Below are positions 47,685 through 58,720 of a DNA stretch of 64,000 nt, piece by piece. The stretch is taken from NCBI GenBank assembly GCA_029204225.1, contig CM055114.1, positions 10,379,948 through 10,443,947 of the forward strand, read 5' to 3'. The notes below the pieces were generated by a model that saw only the letters and a program-made list of their open reading frames with translations, was not told the origin of the DNA and did no database searches. The first letter of the stretch is position 1, and each line of letters begins with the position of its first letter. This DNA is from Diphasiastrum complanatum. Its lineage: Eukaryota > Streptophyta > Lycopodiopsida > Lycopodiales > Lycopodiaceae. A program made the translations under genes and the position numbers.

Positions 47685-49349
47685 ATAGTGCATGAACTTT
47701 TTGTTTATAAATTAATATAGCATTCAACAAAGTGTCAACCAATGTGCGGAATTAAAATGAATGAGAGAATTAGACACACGAATAACAGCAGACACATTTG
47801 CATTCAAGATCATACATCATAAAAGTGAGATGTGCACAATGGCTACAAGATCATCTATTGATTTTCTCTGATTCTTCAAGCACTGCATGCAGATCCACGC
47901 AGTGCGTTGGCATGAGAGAAATACAATTCTCTCACAAGTGGATGTCTCACTTACTAGCAGACCTATGGATCTCTATGGATCCTGCATACAGAACTCGTCT
48001 CATACGCAGGTGGACTTGTTGTCTGTATTTTCCGTCTTGATTGCTTACTAGCATTAGACTACTTCATCGCACACTGTATGTGTCAAATATCATCCAGTAA
48101 GTATATAGTCGCTCTGTGTAACTTTTAAGATTAGAGTAATTAAGCATCTACAACTAATCAGGAAATTACAAGAGTGGCAGATTAGCCACGACCTACAATG
48201 TATCTACTGACCCCATGCCATCAGATCATATATCTGTACTTCTGGGTACTTGCATGATCTTGCTGGTACTCTTTGGAGCGTGAGAGCAGAAAAGGTTTTG
48301 CGACATTTTTTGTGTCGCGTCGTTGTTTCGTTTCCGTCGTCTGACTTTCCTGTGCTGGACCGCAAAAGATTCTCGTTCGCGAATCTTTCGCATTCGTGTC
48401 TTCTCATCAGGTGTTCACGAATCTTTCGTGTTCGTGAACATCTTCATCAGGAGAGGGCTGAAAGCTAGCAAGGCTTTGTAAACGGAAACATTTTTGTTTC
48501 TTCAATTTGTAGATCACAATATGATGGGGATTAGATACACATTTTCTATTTATTTCTTCTCATCTCTTATTCTAGTTATATACACTTAAGTTTTTTAAAA
48601 CTACGATTCACTTCTATACATCACATTAGAATCATATTCTCATATTTGTTTGGTAAACTCCCTATCAAAATAAAAAATTTGCCTTTTCTTAAATTAAAGA
48701 AAAACAATAGTATGATAGCTGATCTAGCAAAGACACAATCATATGAATGCATAATGACTCTTTGATCTTTAGCTGTAAACTATTCAAATTGACAATAGTT
48801 GGCATCCAATATGTGTTACTCATCTCTCTCATCTAAAATATTAGCAATCATACATACAAAAGTCAAGCCCATTGATTATATCTACTAGAAGTGGGTCTAC
48901 TGCAAGAGTTTAAGAAAATAAAAAAAGCTATAAAGACGAATCAACAAACAATTTGAGTAAATGGAAAATAAACAAATTATACCTCAAGGATAAGCTACAA
49001 GGGAATCGGGGAGGGGAGGTTTGGCCGGTTGTGGCAATATCTTGGAATTGGGGAGAATGGCTGGGGCTATAGGCACGAGAAGTGGAAAGGATGTTGCCCA
49101 AAAGTGTTTGTTGGCGAACATCAGTGGGGTCGGCTAGTTGGGCTTAATGGTCCATGAGTCCGAGTTTGGATAATATCGGTCAACAAATCACCTGAATTGA
49201 CTTTGTGGGGCTTGTTAAGAACTAGACAAAGCTCTTTTTGGACCATGGTGGTTGAGTTGTAGGCTGGTAGGGGTTTGGTTGTGTCTTTGTGAAAATAGCC
49301 TAGAAGATAATAGAAGAAAATTTTATATACTCTATTTGTTCAAGCAGAG
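47685..49349. other. Stretch without recognisable gene
   Basis: No coding was found. At about 48370-48450 there is a short imperfect duplication built on CGAATCTTTCG with TCATCAGG. 48990-49300 on the minus strand is low in stops but shows no family motif; it may be decayed C-terminal sequence of the ORF to its right. Confidence 0.4.
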
Positions 49350-49998
49350 TCAACAATCAGACAAGTTGTGACAAACAAGGTTGTTGCTCATGGGGGGGCA
49401 CCTGTGATGGATGATATCAGAAAGCTCATTGACAGGTAAGTCGAGTGCCTCTAATACCAACTCTTGAGTTAGTTGGATCATCATAGCCATACCATCATCG
49501 GTTTGGATGGTGAAGGTAGATGATCCATCCCAGATAGCAAATGCTTGGTCAATCCAATTGGGATTTTGGTAGGTGGAAGAAACAAATCCACCAAGCTTGG
49601 TGGCTTGAAGAAGCATAATAACAGGTTCGGTGAGCCATTGGGAAAGCTCAAGATTTGTGGGTAGGGGTAGTAAAGTAACGGTTTCGTGAGAGAATTTCAC
49701 TTTCTTGGAGGATTTGGTATGGGAAGCTTCCCCCTCCTCTCTTGGACGGTCATATTTAGTCTTTGAACCTACACCATAGGTCCTTATAATCATCTTGCCC
49801 TTTGGGAATTTGTTCTTAGGATCAGATTCGAACCTCTTGGGTTGGGATAAGGGGGTGGAGTATGTTGGGGACAATAGTGTCTCGACGGCTTGGCCAACAA
49901 GCTTGATCTTAAGCTTCTTGGGGGGAGAAGATCCCTGAAGACCTTTAGACAGGACTTTGTGTCAGATAGGCTTGTTAGAGGGGTTGGTCACAACCATG
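49350..49998 (-). pseudogene. Second retroelement extra ORF, relative of the gypsy D extra ORF head
   Basis: From an ATG at 49998, one early stop, then SSPPKKLKIKLVGQAVETL (basic start), a Lys/Glu-rich stretch, LELSQWLTEPVIMLLQ, WIDQAFAIWDGSSTFTI and IQLTQELVLEALDLPV. The spacing of W, the A-F-x-x-W block and the IT/LT..ALEALxLP block matches the head of the ORF at 35842-35190. The pattern resembles the plant mobile domain. No integrase or LTR is attached; it ends at 49350 beside non-coding DNA. Confidence 0.5.
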
Positions 49999-50038
49999 GT
50001 TGGTAGGATTGGAGGTAGGGTGGAAGGGGATGAATGGG

Positions 50039-50640
50039 TGTATTAAATTTTTACAATTCTAGCTTGACTAATTTGATGTAATTCCACTTATAAGCGGTGA
50101 TGTGGCATATGCCACATGTATAGATGCTTAGCCCTATGTCTAATCATGTTAATTTCTCACACGAGGTCAAATGGCATCTTTACTAATGAGTGAAAAATGT
50201 ACATTAGCATTGTAGAGAGAATGTAGGACTATTCTAGCAATTTTTATCTTGTTTGTGGATTTCGAGATCATAAGGTCAATTCTAGGGTTGATGAGCTATT
50301 TTAGGGTATTGAATTTAGGTTTAAGTCACATAAACCTAAATCCTAGATTCGAGAAGGATATGTAGATATATTAATGTAAATCTTGTTGTGTAGTGGTATA
50401 AAAATCAAGATTTTCCACCTTCCTTCACATTGTCTTTCTGTGGCGACTTCGTACTATCATATGTGAGTCATCACGCCTAGGAAGCTTATTACAAGCCTAG
50501 GAAGTTTGCTGCACCCTTTCTTTGGAGTGTTTGATCAAATCTATGTGTCTCTTGTGGAGTTAAATGCCAAGATAAGCTAGTTTTTGTAACTAGGCTTGAT
50601 TCTAGCTCATAGTTTGGATCTAGATCATTGAAATGTTGTT
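50039..50640 (+). repeat. Candidate Copia LTR related to the Copia E LTR
   Basis: It begins TGTATTAAATTTTTACAATT and shares CAATTCTAGCTTGACTA with the Copia E LTR start (43267, minus strand). The right border is uncertain, and no primer site or polypurine tract was identified. Confidence 0.35.
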
Positions 50641-51777
50641 AGAAGATTCTGGTGAAGATTCTTCTAACGGATTCAAGATGCCAAAAGAGCCTAATGGATA
50701 TCAAATGAAGGGATCGTGCCACCAAACTACTTTAAGGAGTGTTGACAAGTAAACCGAAACTTGAGTTCCAAAATCCAGATTTACCAAGAACGCCAATATC
50801 AAAAGGTCAACGAGGGCCAATGAGCGAAAACAAAGCCCAGCACCTCCCCACGCACCTCCCCAACATATTTTACTACGACGAGGATAAACTCATGGTCAAG
50901 TCGGCATAAAAATCCAGATCTATTTGTAACGTCAGACACCCTTAGAAAGTGCATTGTACTCGTAAGCCACAGGCGCGAGAAGTAGAAATAGATCTAAACT
51001 CCAATGGGCCAAAAATAAGAAAAGACCCAAGTAGTTTTAAGTGCATTTTGGCTATTAACTTTTTAAGACAGTCAAGTTGTTATGGCATATGGTTTTGGGT
51101 GAACCAAAAACCCTAACCCTACCTTTGTCTATAAGTAGGGATGTGACACCACTTTTGATTTACTTTTCATTTGTAAGAATAGAGATTGAGAGAGAGAAGA
51201 GAAGCCTCCTCCTCCATTTTTCTCACTTTGAGAGGCCCTCCTATTTTGCCATTGTATGCTTGATTGTGGATGTATGAATGCTTGATTGTTGTTTCTTAGT
51301 CATGCTATCACATATTGGAATGATCATTAGCTCATGCTTTCATCCATCAATTCACAAAATCACACATTTGAAAAATAGGTGTAGAAACCTCCTTGGAAGT
51401 GATCATCAAGATCCATTAGGTAGGATTTACTTCGTTGCTCCCCTCCCTTGAGAAGGTAAGCCTCAAGAGGAGAAGATTTAGAGCCCAAGAAGCCTAGAAA
51501 TCCCAACAAGCCAAGATCTAAGAAAAACCCAAAACCCAAAAAGAGCCAAGAAGATAGTCAAGAACCTCACCCCTCATCTAAGCCATTCCACTTCTAGATC
51601 CAACACCAAGATTGACACCCTTGGTAGGCTTAGATCCCATTTAGATCCGTAGCTTAAACTCCTCCACATTGGATCGAGTCCCACTACTACACAATGACTC
51701 ACTTGGTTGGAGATCCAAACCCCAACTTTGCCCTCTTGATCGCGACAGTTAGGGAGACACGGAAAGGGTCCATTATT
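50641..51777. repeat. Non-coding repeat DNA; 51390-51500 recurs at 56765-56869
   Basis: No gene. The block GTGATCATCAAGATCC.TTAGGTAGG and GAGGAGAAGAT.TAGAGCC(C)AAGAA recurs at 56770-56869. There it is interrupted exactly at 56870 by an LTR, which marks that LTR's insertion point. The 51110-51240 region has a TATAAGTAGGG box and may be part of another LTR. Confidence 0.5.
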
Positions 51778-52060
51778 GTGTGTGAAATCAGAACATGCAC
51801 ATAGCAGAAAAATAGAGGACACCATTGCTCTATTACTTTAAGCTTGCACACTACAAGGAGATGAATATAGTACATGAGAGAGAGCTAGAGGTTACACCTC
51901 TTCATAAGAGACCTCAACCCATTTCACATTGGAATGGGCCCAAAATATATCAAACTTGACTTAAGGCACATTTGGCCTTTACCACATTTATCTATTACAT
52001 TTCAAATACATCTCTAAATAAACAAAAAAGTGGCATTGCCCATGAATAGTAATTCTAACA
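51778..52060 (-). repeat. 3' LTR of a minus-strand Copia remnant
   Basis: On the minus strand a purine tract TTGAGGGAGGG (52071-52061) is followed by TGTTAGAATTACTATTC at 52060. A plausible CA end occurs at 51778. The pol that should precede it is deleted. Confidence 0.5.
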
Positions 52061-52489
52061 CCCTCCCTCAATGACAACTTTGTTAGAGGTGTTACTTCAT
52101 GCTTTAACAAGTACATCACAATGAAAGTACAATAAATTTCCTAACTCTACTGATGTGGCATACATGCTAGCAATAAGTGCAATATGTGATGTGATCAAAT
52201 GGTGAATGTGTGGAACACAATTCCAAGACCCTCCCTTGAGCCAAACATCCACTGGAATCTGCAAAACAAATTGCTCACTGCATCATGTCCAAGAGCTATG
52301 CCAAAGATCCTTCCCTGAAACTGCAAATGCATCCGCAAACTGCCTCATATGGAAGATATCGCCTTACTTCTGCATCCAAGGAACCATCTTCTAGGATACC
52401 TATTCCAAGTTTAGCAATCCTGCAACAACTTTCTGAATCCCATAGAAGATAAAGTACATGTGCACAAACTTATTACCAAGCATCTGCTT

Positions 52490-52895
52490 CGTCATAAGAC
52501 TTTTTAGCTACAACTGTTAGGTTCACTTCCTCTTTTTCTTTATCACTTTTAGTGGGCTTCTTTGACTTAAGATCCACTTTCATATTTAAACATTGATTCT
52601 TATAATGTCCCATCTTTCCACAATAAAATCACTTAACGTTCTTTTTACTCTTACAACTGCCTTTGTCACTTTTAGATTTACTAGTCTGATTAGCTTTCCA
52701 CTTAGTAAATAAAGCGACTTCATTTGAAGAGATTGTAACAATAGAATGTTGCATTCTACATTCTTCTTCAAGTAATGAAACAATCATCATCTCTAGTGAT
52801 TGATTAGGCAAGTTTTCGAGTGTAAAAATGACATAACTACACTCAGTCGGCATGCTATTCAATAGCACGGCCATAACATCATCTTCGGTTACCAC
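52490..52895 (-). pseudogene. Copia gag C-terminal fragment (minus strand)
   Basis: It contains VLLNSMPTECSYVIFTLEN and a Ser/Lys-rich tail, then a zinc knuckle in which the first cysteine codon is a stop: *FYCGKMGHYKNQC at about 52630-52580. The change is TGC or TGT to TGA. It probably belongs to the same remnant as the LTR at 51778-52060, with pol deleted between them. Confidence 0.75.
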
Positions 52896-52939
52896 CCATT
52901 CCCCCTAGAACCCAAGGCTTAGTAATACGAAATCCGCAA

Positions 52940-54585
52940 TCAGCTACCCAACAGTTGAACCTGGTCGAAGTGATCAAAAAATCCTACTATCCTAGGGAGG
53001 AAGCACATGACTATGTCCCAGTGCATGTCATAGACGGAGGGAATGGTGACTTGGTGCCTATCTATGCCAACCAATTTAGAGGTACTAGATTTAGAGCTCC
53101 CATCAAGTGTTATGCTAGCCAATCCATTCGTCTTCTTCATAGATCATCAAGCCCTACTGTATCTGGTAAATAGAATATGCACAACCAGACAAATCACCCG
53201 ATGGCTGCTGTTTCTCCAAGAGTTCGACTTTAAAATAGTTGTTCGCAAAGTAAAACAACACTATCTAGTCGATCACCTCTCATGGATCTACAATGTTCCT
53301 GAGAGTAGAGTTGATGATGACCTCCTTGACGCCATCCTATTCCACGTCGATGTCATCTCTGAGTGGGATGCCGATATAGTTGGATATCTTATGTCGGGAC
53401 GTCCTCCCCCTGAGATGATTAAGGTGGAATGATGCAAATTAATCATTAAATTTGCTCCTCTCACATTGATAACAGGACAACTTTATCGCATCTATAATGG
53501 TGGAACCATACGCCGATGTGTCCTACCTCACGAAGTGTCCCAAGTAGTAAGTATCGCCTACGAAGGAATAGGGGGTGGACACTTCGCTACCGAAGCTACC
53601 AATAGGAAAGTGCTACAACTTGGCCTGTGGTGGCCCACGATATTCAAGGATACTCACTATCAGATTAAAAGGTGTGACGTGTGCCAACGGTTCAACCGCA
53701 TCCAGGGAAATGATAAAATGTTGTTACGACCTATACTGGCTTAAATGTCATTTGAGAAATGGGGCATTGACTATGTCGGCCCTATTCATCGAACTACTCG
53801 TGGTCCCAAGCTCAATATATCATTGTAGCCATCGACTACTTGACCAAATGTGTAGAAGCCAAGGCGGTTAGGAAGGTTGATGCCAACTCTACTACTAAAT
53901 TCCTGTATGAAAACATCCTAATACATTTTGGGTGCCCACTCGAACTCGTGAGTGATCATGGAATGCATTTCCTAAATGAGACCATCACTCACATGTTGTC
54001 CTCTTATCTGTTGTCCATAGGAAGAGTACACCACACCCTATTACCCACGTTGCAACAGACAAGCAGAATCATGGAATAAGATCCTCTTTGGAATTATCAC
54101 GAAGATGGTTGAAGCTTCGCGATTGGATTGTAAACACAAGCTTCATGTAGCTTTATGGGCTTTAAAAACCACATTCAAAGTGAAACCTGGACAAACTCCA
54201 TTTCAAATGGTGTATGGACAGAAAGACGTAATGCCTGCTGAGTTTGACATTCCTAGTCTGAGAGTCGCCATCGCCGAACGGCTTAGTACAGAGGAATCTA
54301 CCACGAGGAGATTAGTAAACCTTTTTCAACCTCATGAAACTCACTTCCTAGCGCTTCCCACCCTAGCTGTAGAGAAGCAGCAATGAAAAGCCCGGCATGA
54401 TCGCAATATCAAGACCAAAGATCTCATCAAGGGAGAATTGGCCTTGCTATACAACGCCAAGGAGAAGGACCGTAAAAGGTAGTAGAGATCTTACTTAATG
54501 GCGTAGTCATTCTTGCCAACATACAAGGCAATTTGCTGACACGCCCGTTAACGGCAGTAGGTTGCATCGCTACTACTCCGCCGAT
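52940..54585 (+). pseudogene. Gypsy C RNase H end and integrase, broken
   Basis: Frames give FIDHQALLYLVN...ITRWLLFLQEFDFKIV (RNase H C-terminus), AILFHVDVISEWDADIVGYL, then the integrase finger VLPHEVSQ...GGGHF...CDVCQRFNR. The core has DYLTKCVEAKAV and LVSDHGMHF; a frameshift at about 54000 spoils the third acidic block. VALWALKTTFKVKPGQTPFQ and FDIPSLRVAIAERL follow, with a stop at 54384. It is a close relative of the minus-strand integrase at 36687-37995. LTRs were not found. Confidence 0.85.
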
Positions 54586-54659
54586 GTTGAGCTCATGGAT
54601 GTGTCGAAAGTGCCATCCTCGTTATCTTCTTTTGCTCATAATGATCCTTCACACCCCGT

Positions 54660-55515
54660 TAGCTAGCCTGGGTAGGTGTAGCTAGTTGATTTAGTTTAGT
54701 TTACCTAGGTAGATAAATTAGAGAGTTGTCGTTTCAGATAGAGGATAGTATAGATTAGTTAGAGATTAACGATAGCTTAGATCTAGATTGATAGGAGTTA
54801 GATCCTTAGTGCCCTGTTTAGATTTAGAGTAGCTAGGTAGATTAGTTGTCGACTAGGTAGTTTTAGCTTAGATAAGTCAGTTAGGTGGTTAGATAGTCTA
54901 GTTAGTTCCAAGTTAGATGACCCCGATCCACTAGCTAGGATTAATCTAGGAAACCCAATTAGATCTAAGTATTTTCATCTGTTAGAATAGGTTTTAGATC
55001 AATTAGCCTTAAAATAGCAAATCAAGACCCATAGACTAGGGTAGTTGCCAACTGTGACCCGTAGATAGGATAAGTTAGGCCAGATTAGACTTCCTTAGCT
55101 AGTTGTTCTTAGTCTAGATAGATTTGTTAGATAGGCGTAGTTAACCCTAGTTAGCCTAGGAGTATAGTACTTAGAATAAATAGAGATTTATAGTTAGCCA
55201 GGAGGATTTTAGACAAGTTCAACCGCTAGGATAGACGTAATTCTAGCTATTTATAGGGTACCAGATCGTGATCCTTATAGGTTAGGGTAGCAATTGACCA
55301 TGACCCGCATATTAGATTGTTTAGTTAAGTACTCAAGTAAATTAGGTAGATATGTAGATTAGCCAGTAGTGTAGTCTAGCTTAGATAAGTCCATATTAGA
55401 CAAGTAAAATAAGTTAGGTAAATTAGGTTAGATTTACTTGTAGATCGACCCAATTAAACTAGGAGGCTGTCCCTTAGCGTACTTAAGTGATAATTAGGAA
55501 TTTAGGTAGATCTAG
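54660..55515 (+). other. TAG-rich low-complexity tract
   Basis: About 850 bases of plus strand dominated by TAG, TTAG, TAGAT and AGTTAG words, with every frame closed. It follows the gypsy C integrase. It has no strict period, so it is not a satellite. It may be the decayed 3' untranslated part of that element. Confidence 0.6.
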
Positions 55516-55748
55516 TTAGGGAAAGTGTCGACGGAAACCTGTAAGTAAAAAATTCCACCTTGTAATAAATGCCTTCACCCTTGTATAGATTCTATGTAAA
55601 AATCCCAGCCTACCACTCTTTTTTCATTTTCCTTGTAAAATTGCCCCATAAATGTCCTGAACGGTTTGTAATGAGCACTATTTCTTTTTTTGGCAGTCAC
55701 CGTCCTTGCCATTATTATTCCCTGTTGCAAATGAATGCATGGTCAAAT

Positions 55749-55939
55749 TGTTAGAAAAAAAATGATAAACTTATTACTGTTTATGAATCACTGTTGACAG
55801 TTGTTACCAGTTGTAAGTAGTTGTAGGCTAGTCTATAGTCAACTACTAGTTTCTCTCTCCATATTCAATGTGATTGTGATGTTGTGTTCTTTCTCTTCCT
55901 TATGGTGAATGCTTGATAGTGCTTATCTGATTATTGACT
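55749..55939 (+). repeat. 5' LTR of a Copia F-family element, otherwise missing
   Basis: TGTTAGAAAAAAAATG to GATTATTGACT. It is similar throughout to the 3' LTR at 42692-42954 but about 70 bp shorter, and is followed directly by a primer site. No gag-pol follows it. Confidence 0.8.
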
Positions 55940-55953
55940 TGATATCAGAGCCC
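55940..55953 (+). other. Primer binding site of the F-family LTR
   Basis: TGATATCAGAGCCC resembles the tRNA-Met site TGGTATCAGAGCCC with one change and sits at the LTR end. Confidence 0.8.
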
Positions 55954-56869
55954 GATAGTCCTGCGCGCTTGATCAATGGATACAGCTTGTTCCAGGCTCC
56001 GCAATGAAGTGAGAAAGTCCTCCACAGAAGAAGAAAGCTTGGAGAGACAAAAGTTGAAAGAAATCCTTCCTTGGTGTACTTTGTAGATTTTGGAGCTCGG
56101 AATCAAAATCATCAGTGGGGAACAAAGACACAATCTCGAAGGCATCAGAAAGGACAAGGTAGCATCAGACAGATTGAAAGTCTGTTGAGTGGGGAGATTT
56201 TTACAATACTTCCTAGTTGGATTAGTAGCTCATTTCATAAAAACTCATTGATTTTGGTAAAGAATTGAGTGAGAAACAAAACTTTTTGATTGAAAAACTG
56301 TGTCTTGCAGGTTTGCTGGCAAAGGTACAAGACAGGTCTGAAACACCGGTTTCTGGGACACGCCACTGCATGTCCCCAAAATGCCACAAAAAGGTTTGAA
56401 ACGTTTGAAAAATTGTCTGAAACGTTGCAAGGTAGACCCGAAATGCCCGAAGACAGTCCGAAACGCCTCGCGAAATGCTCTCTCGTGCGTCCAGTCCGTC
56501 TAAAAATTTGGTGTATCGAAGTGTCTATGGGCAGCTGAGCAAGGAATGCACACTAGCGCATATTGCCACATGTACCAAGAAAAGTTAGAGCTAATCTGGA
56601 CCATCCACATGTCCCAGATCAACGGTTGAGATTGACTGAAGAATATACACTTCAAATTTCAATCATGCAATTACAATCATGAATCATCATTAGCACAAGC
56701 AATCACCTCAACTCGTTGCAAAACTAATTCACAAAATACACATACAATTAAAACATGTGTTAGATCGACCATCTTGGAGTGATCATTAAGATCCTTAGGT
56801 AGGTTTACTTACATTGTTTACCTCCCTTTTGAAGATCAACCTCTTGAGGAGAAGATCTAGAGCCAAGAA
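55954..56869. other. Stretch without recognisable gene
   Basis: 56330-56490 is rich in irregular CCGAAACG/CTGAAACG/GAAATGC words. 56765-56869 duplicates 51390-51500. No coding. Confidence 0.45.
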
Positions 56870-57705
56870 TGTTGAATTTCTATACTCAAGACCAACTCCA
56901 TTCGGTAATGAGCATCCTGAAAAATTCAGACTCAACCGACAAATCTAAGAAAGTCGACAAGTATGAGACAACCAACAAATCTGACTCAACCAACAAATTT
57001 GACTCAACTGACAAATCTGAGACAACCAACAAATCTGACTCAATTAACAAATCTGACTCAGTCGACAAATCTGACTTAGGACCAAATCCATTTGGTAATG
57101 AACATCTTGAAAAATTTTGACTCAACTGAAAAATCTGAGAAAGTCGACAAATTTGACTCAACCGACAAATCTGAAGCAAGCCAACAAATCTGAGGCAACC
57201 AACAAATCTGACTCAGACGACAAATCTAATGGCAACAAATCCTACTCAACCAACAAATCTGACTCAACCGACAAATCAGACCAAGTCGACAAATCGATCC
57301 AAGTCGACAAATCTGACCAAGCCGACAAATCCGACTTCGTCATCACGGAAAATTCGATCCAAGACTTTATGGTAGTTCACCTACTTGTACATAATCTTTA
57401 TTACTTAAAAGGCGGTTAATAAAGTAGGTAGAAAAGCAATGACCTGGAAGACTTGAAAATATCTTGTAAATAAATAAAGACAGAAGCTCTAAAATATTTG
57501 TGCTTCACTGAATTGCGCTCAGCTTCACGCCCATGTACTCACCTTCTGATTTTTATCACGAGTACATATTTTCTCACACTACTGGTTTGTTCTATTAGAA
57601 CATTACTATTTTTTATTCATCTTGATTATTGTTGGTAATTGTTGCACTTCCGATCTACAACCGTCCGTTGTTCTACTTCCGCTGCTATCCCACTGATTTT
57701 CGACA
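56870..57705 (+). repeat. 5' LTR of Copia G (836 bp) containing a minisatellite
   Basis: It starts TGTTGAATTTCTATACTC exactly where homology between 56765-56869 and 51390-51500 is interrupted. It ends TTTTCGACA, followed by a tRNA-Met primer site. The left half is filled by an 18-bp minisatellite. The 3' LTR was not found. Confidence 0.7.
56929..57338. repeat. 18-bp minisatellite, two blocks, inside the Copia G LTR
   Basis: The unit is GACTCAAC(C/T)(A/G)ACAAATCT with variants GAGACAACC and GACCAAGTC. It forms two blocks, 56929-57078 and 57119-57338. They are separated by a second copy of the flanking sequence CC(A/T)TT(C/T)GGTAATGA, about 190 bp from the first. The translation is a KSDSTN repeat because 18 is a multiple of 3. 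Confidence 0.92.
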
Positions 57706-57716
57706 TGGTATCAGAG
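57706..57716 (+). other. Primer binding site of Copia G (tRNA-Met)
   Basis: TGGTATCAGAG, an exact match to the usual start of the plant Copia site, directly after the LTR. Confidence 0.9.
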
Positions 57717-57850
57717 TGGGTGATTCAGTAATTTGCATTTCTATTGCAGGTTATCAGTCTTGTTTCTACCAAGACATCGTTCAGCAAGTGCACAACCAAC
57801 AGTATTTCGATATCGTTATTTCTACAAACGATCTCTTACTCTATACCAAA

Positions 57851-58720
57851 ATGGATTCATCTTCTAATTCATCTCTGATCAACAAACTTGATGGAGATAA
57901 CTACCATCTATGGAAGTTCAAGATAAAAGTAGTTCTACTTGCCAAAGAAGTGTGGAACATAGTTGATGGCATAGAGGTCAAGCCAGAAGGTGACGCAGCC
58001 ATCATCACCAAATGGAGATTGAGAGATGGCAAGGCATTTGCCATGATTACTCTGAATATCAAAGACTCTCAGATCAGCCATATACGAGCTACTTAGACTA
58101 CTAAGGATGCATGGGACGTCCTAGCAACTCATTACACTATTAGGGGCGTCACTTCCAAACTTCATTTGAGGAATAAATTTTTCACCCTGAGAATATCTGA
58201 TGCAGACAGTGTTTCGAGTCATCTCAACACTTTCAAAAATCTTATGGAGCAGATGACTGCAATTGGCTCAGTCATTGAAGATTCTTATGCTGTTATGACT
58301 CTATTATCGAGTCTACCTAATGCCTATGAATATTGGGCCATGGCAATTTCGACCCAGGAGCATCTTACTCTATCAAGAGTAATCTCGATGCTACTACAAG
58401 AGGAGATCAGAAGAACTACATCCTCCTTAGGCTCAGGATCGGATCCTCAAGCTTTATATTCCAAAAGAAATCAGAAGTTCAGATCCAAGAGATCTACACA
58501 GTCAGCCTATCTTGCTAGGAGGAGCAACATGCAGCAACCTATACCAAATGAAGCATCAACTTCAGGGCCTTCATCATTTCAGCAAAGACAAAAGCTATTT
58601 TGTAAATACTATAAGAGGATTGGTCATCTCATTAAGGACTGCCAAACTTTGAAGTACAACGAGAAGAAGAAGCAGTTCCAACAACAAGCCAATACTGTTA
58701 CAACCAGTCACTCGATCTAA
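57851..58720 (+). pseudogene. Copia G gag
   Basis: The ATG at 57851 opens SSLINKLDGDNYHLWKFKI. The gag continues in one frame through an in-frame TAG at 58095-58097 (RAT*TTKDAWD), LTLSRVISMLLQEE and a CCHC-type knuckle CKYYKRIGHLIKDC at about 58603-58644. A TAA at 58718 leads into QQEEDEVAFM without loss of frame. No frameshift occurs; decay is by nonsense only. Confidence 0.88.

Noticed and set aside
56869-57419. KSDSTN-repeat protein gene
   Set aside because: The open frames arise from the 18-bp minisatellite inside an LTR, and no unique coding sequence flanks it.
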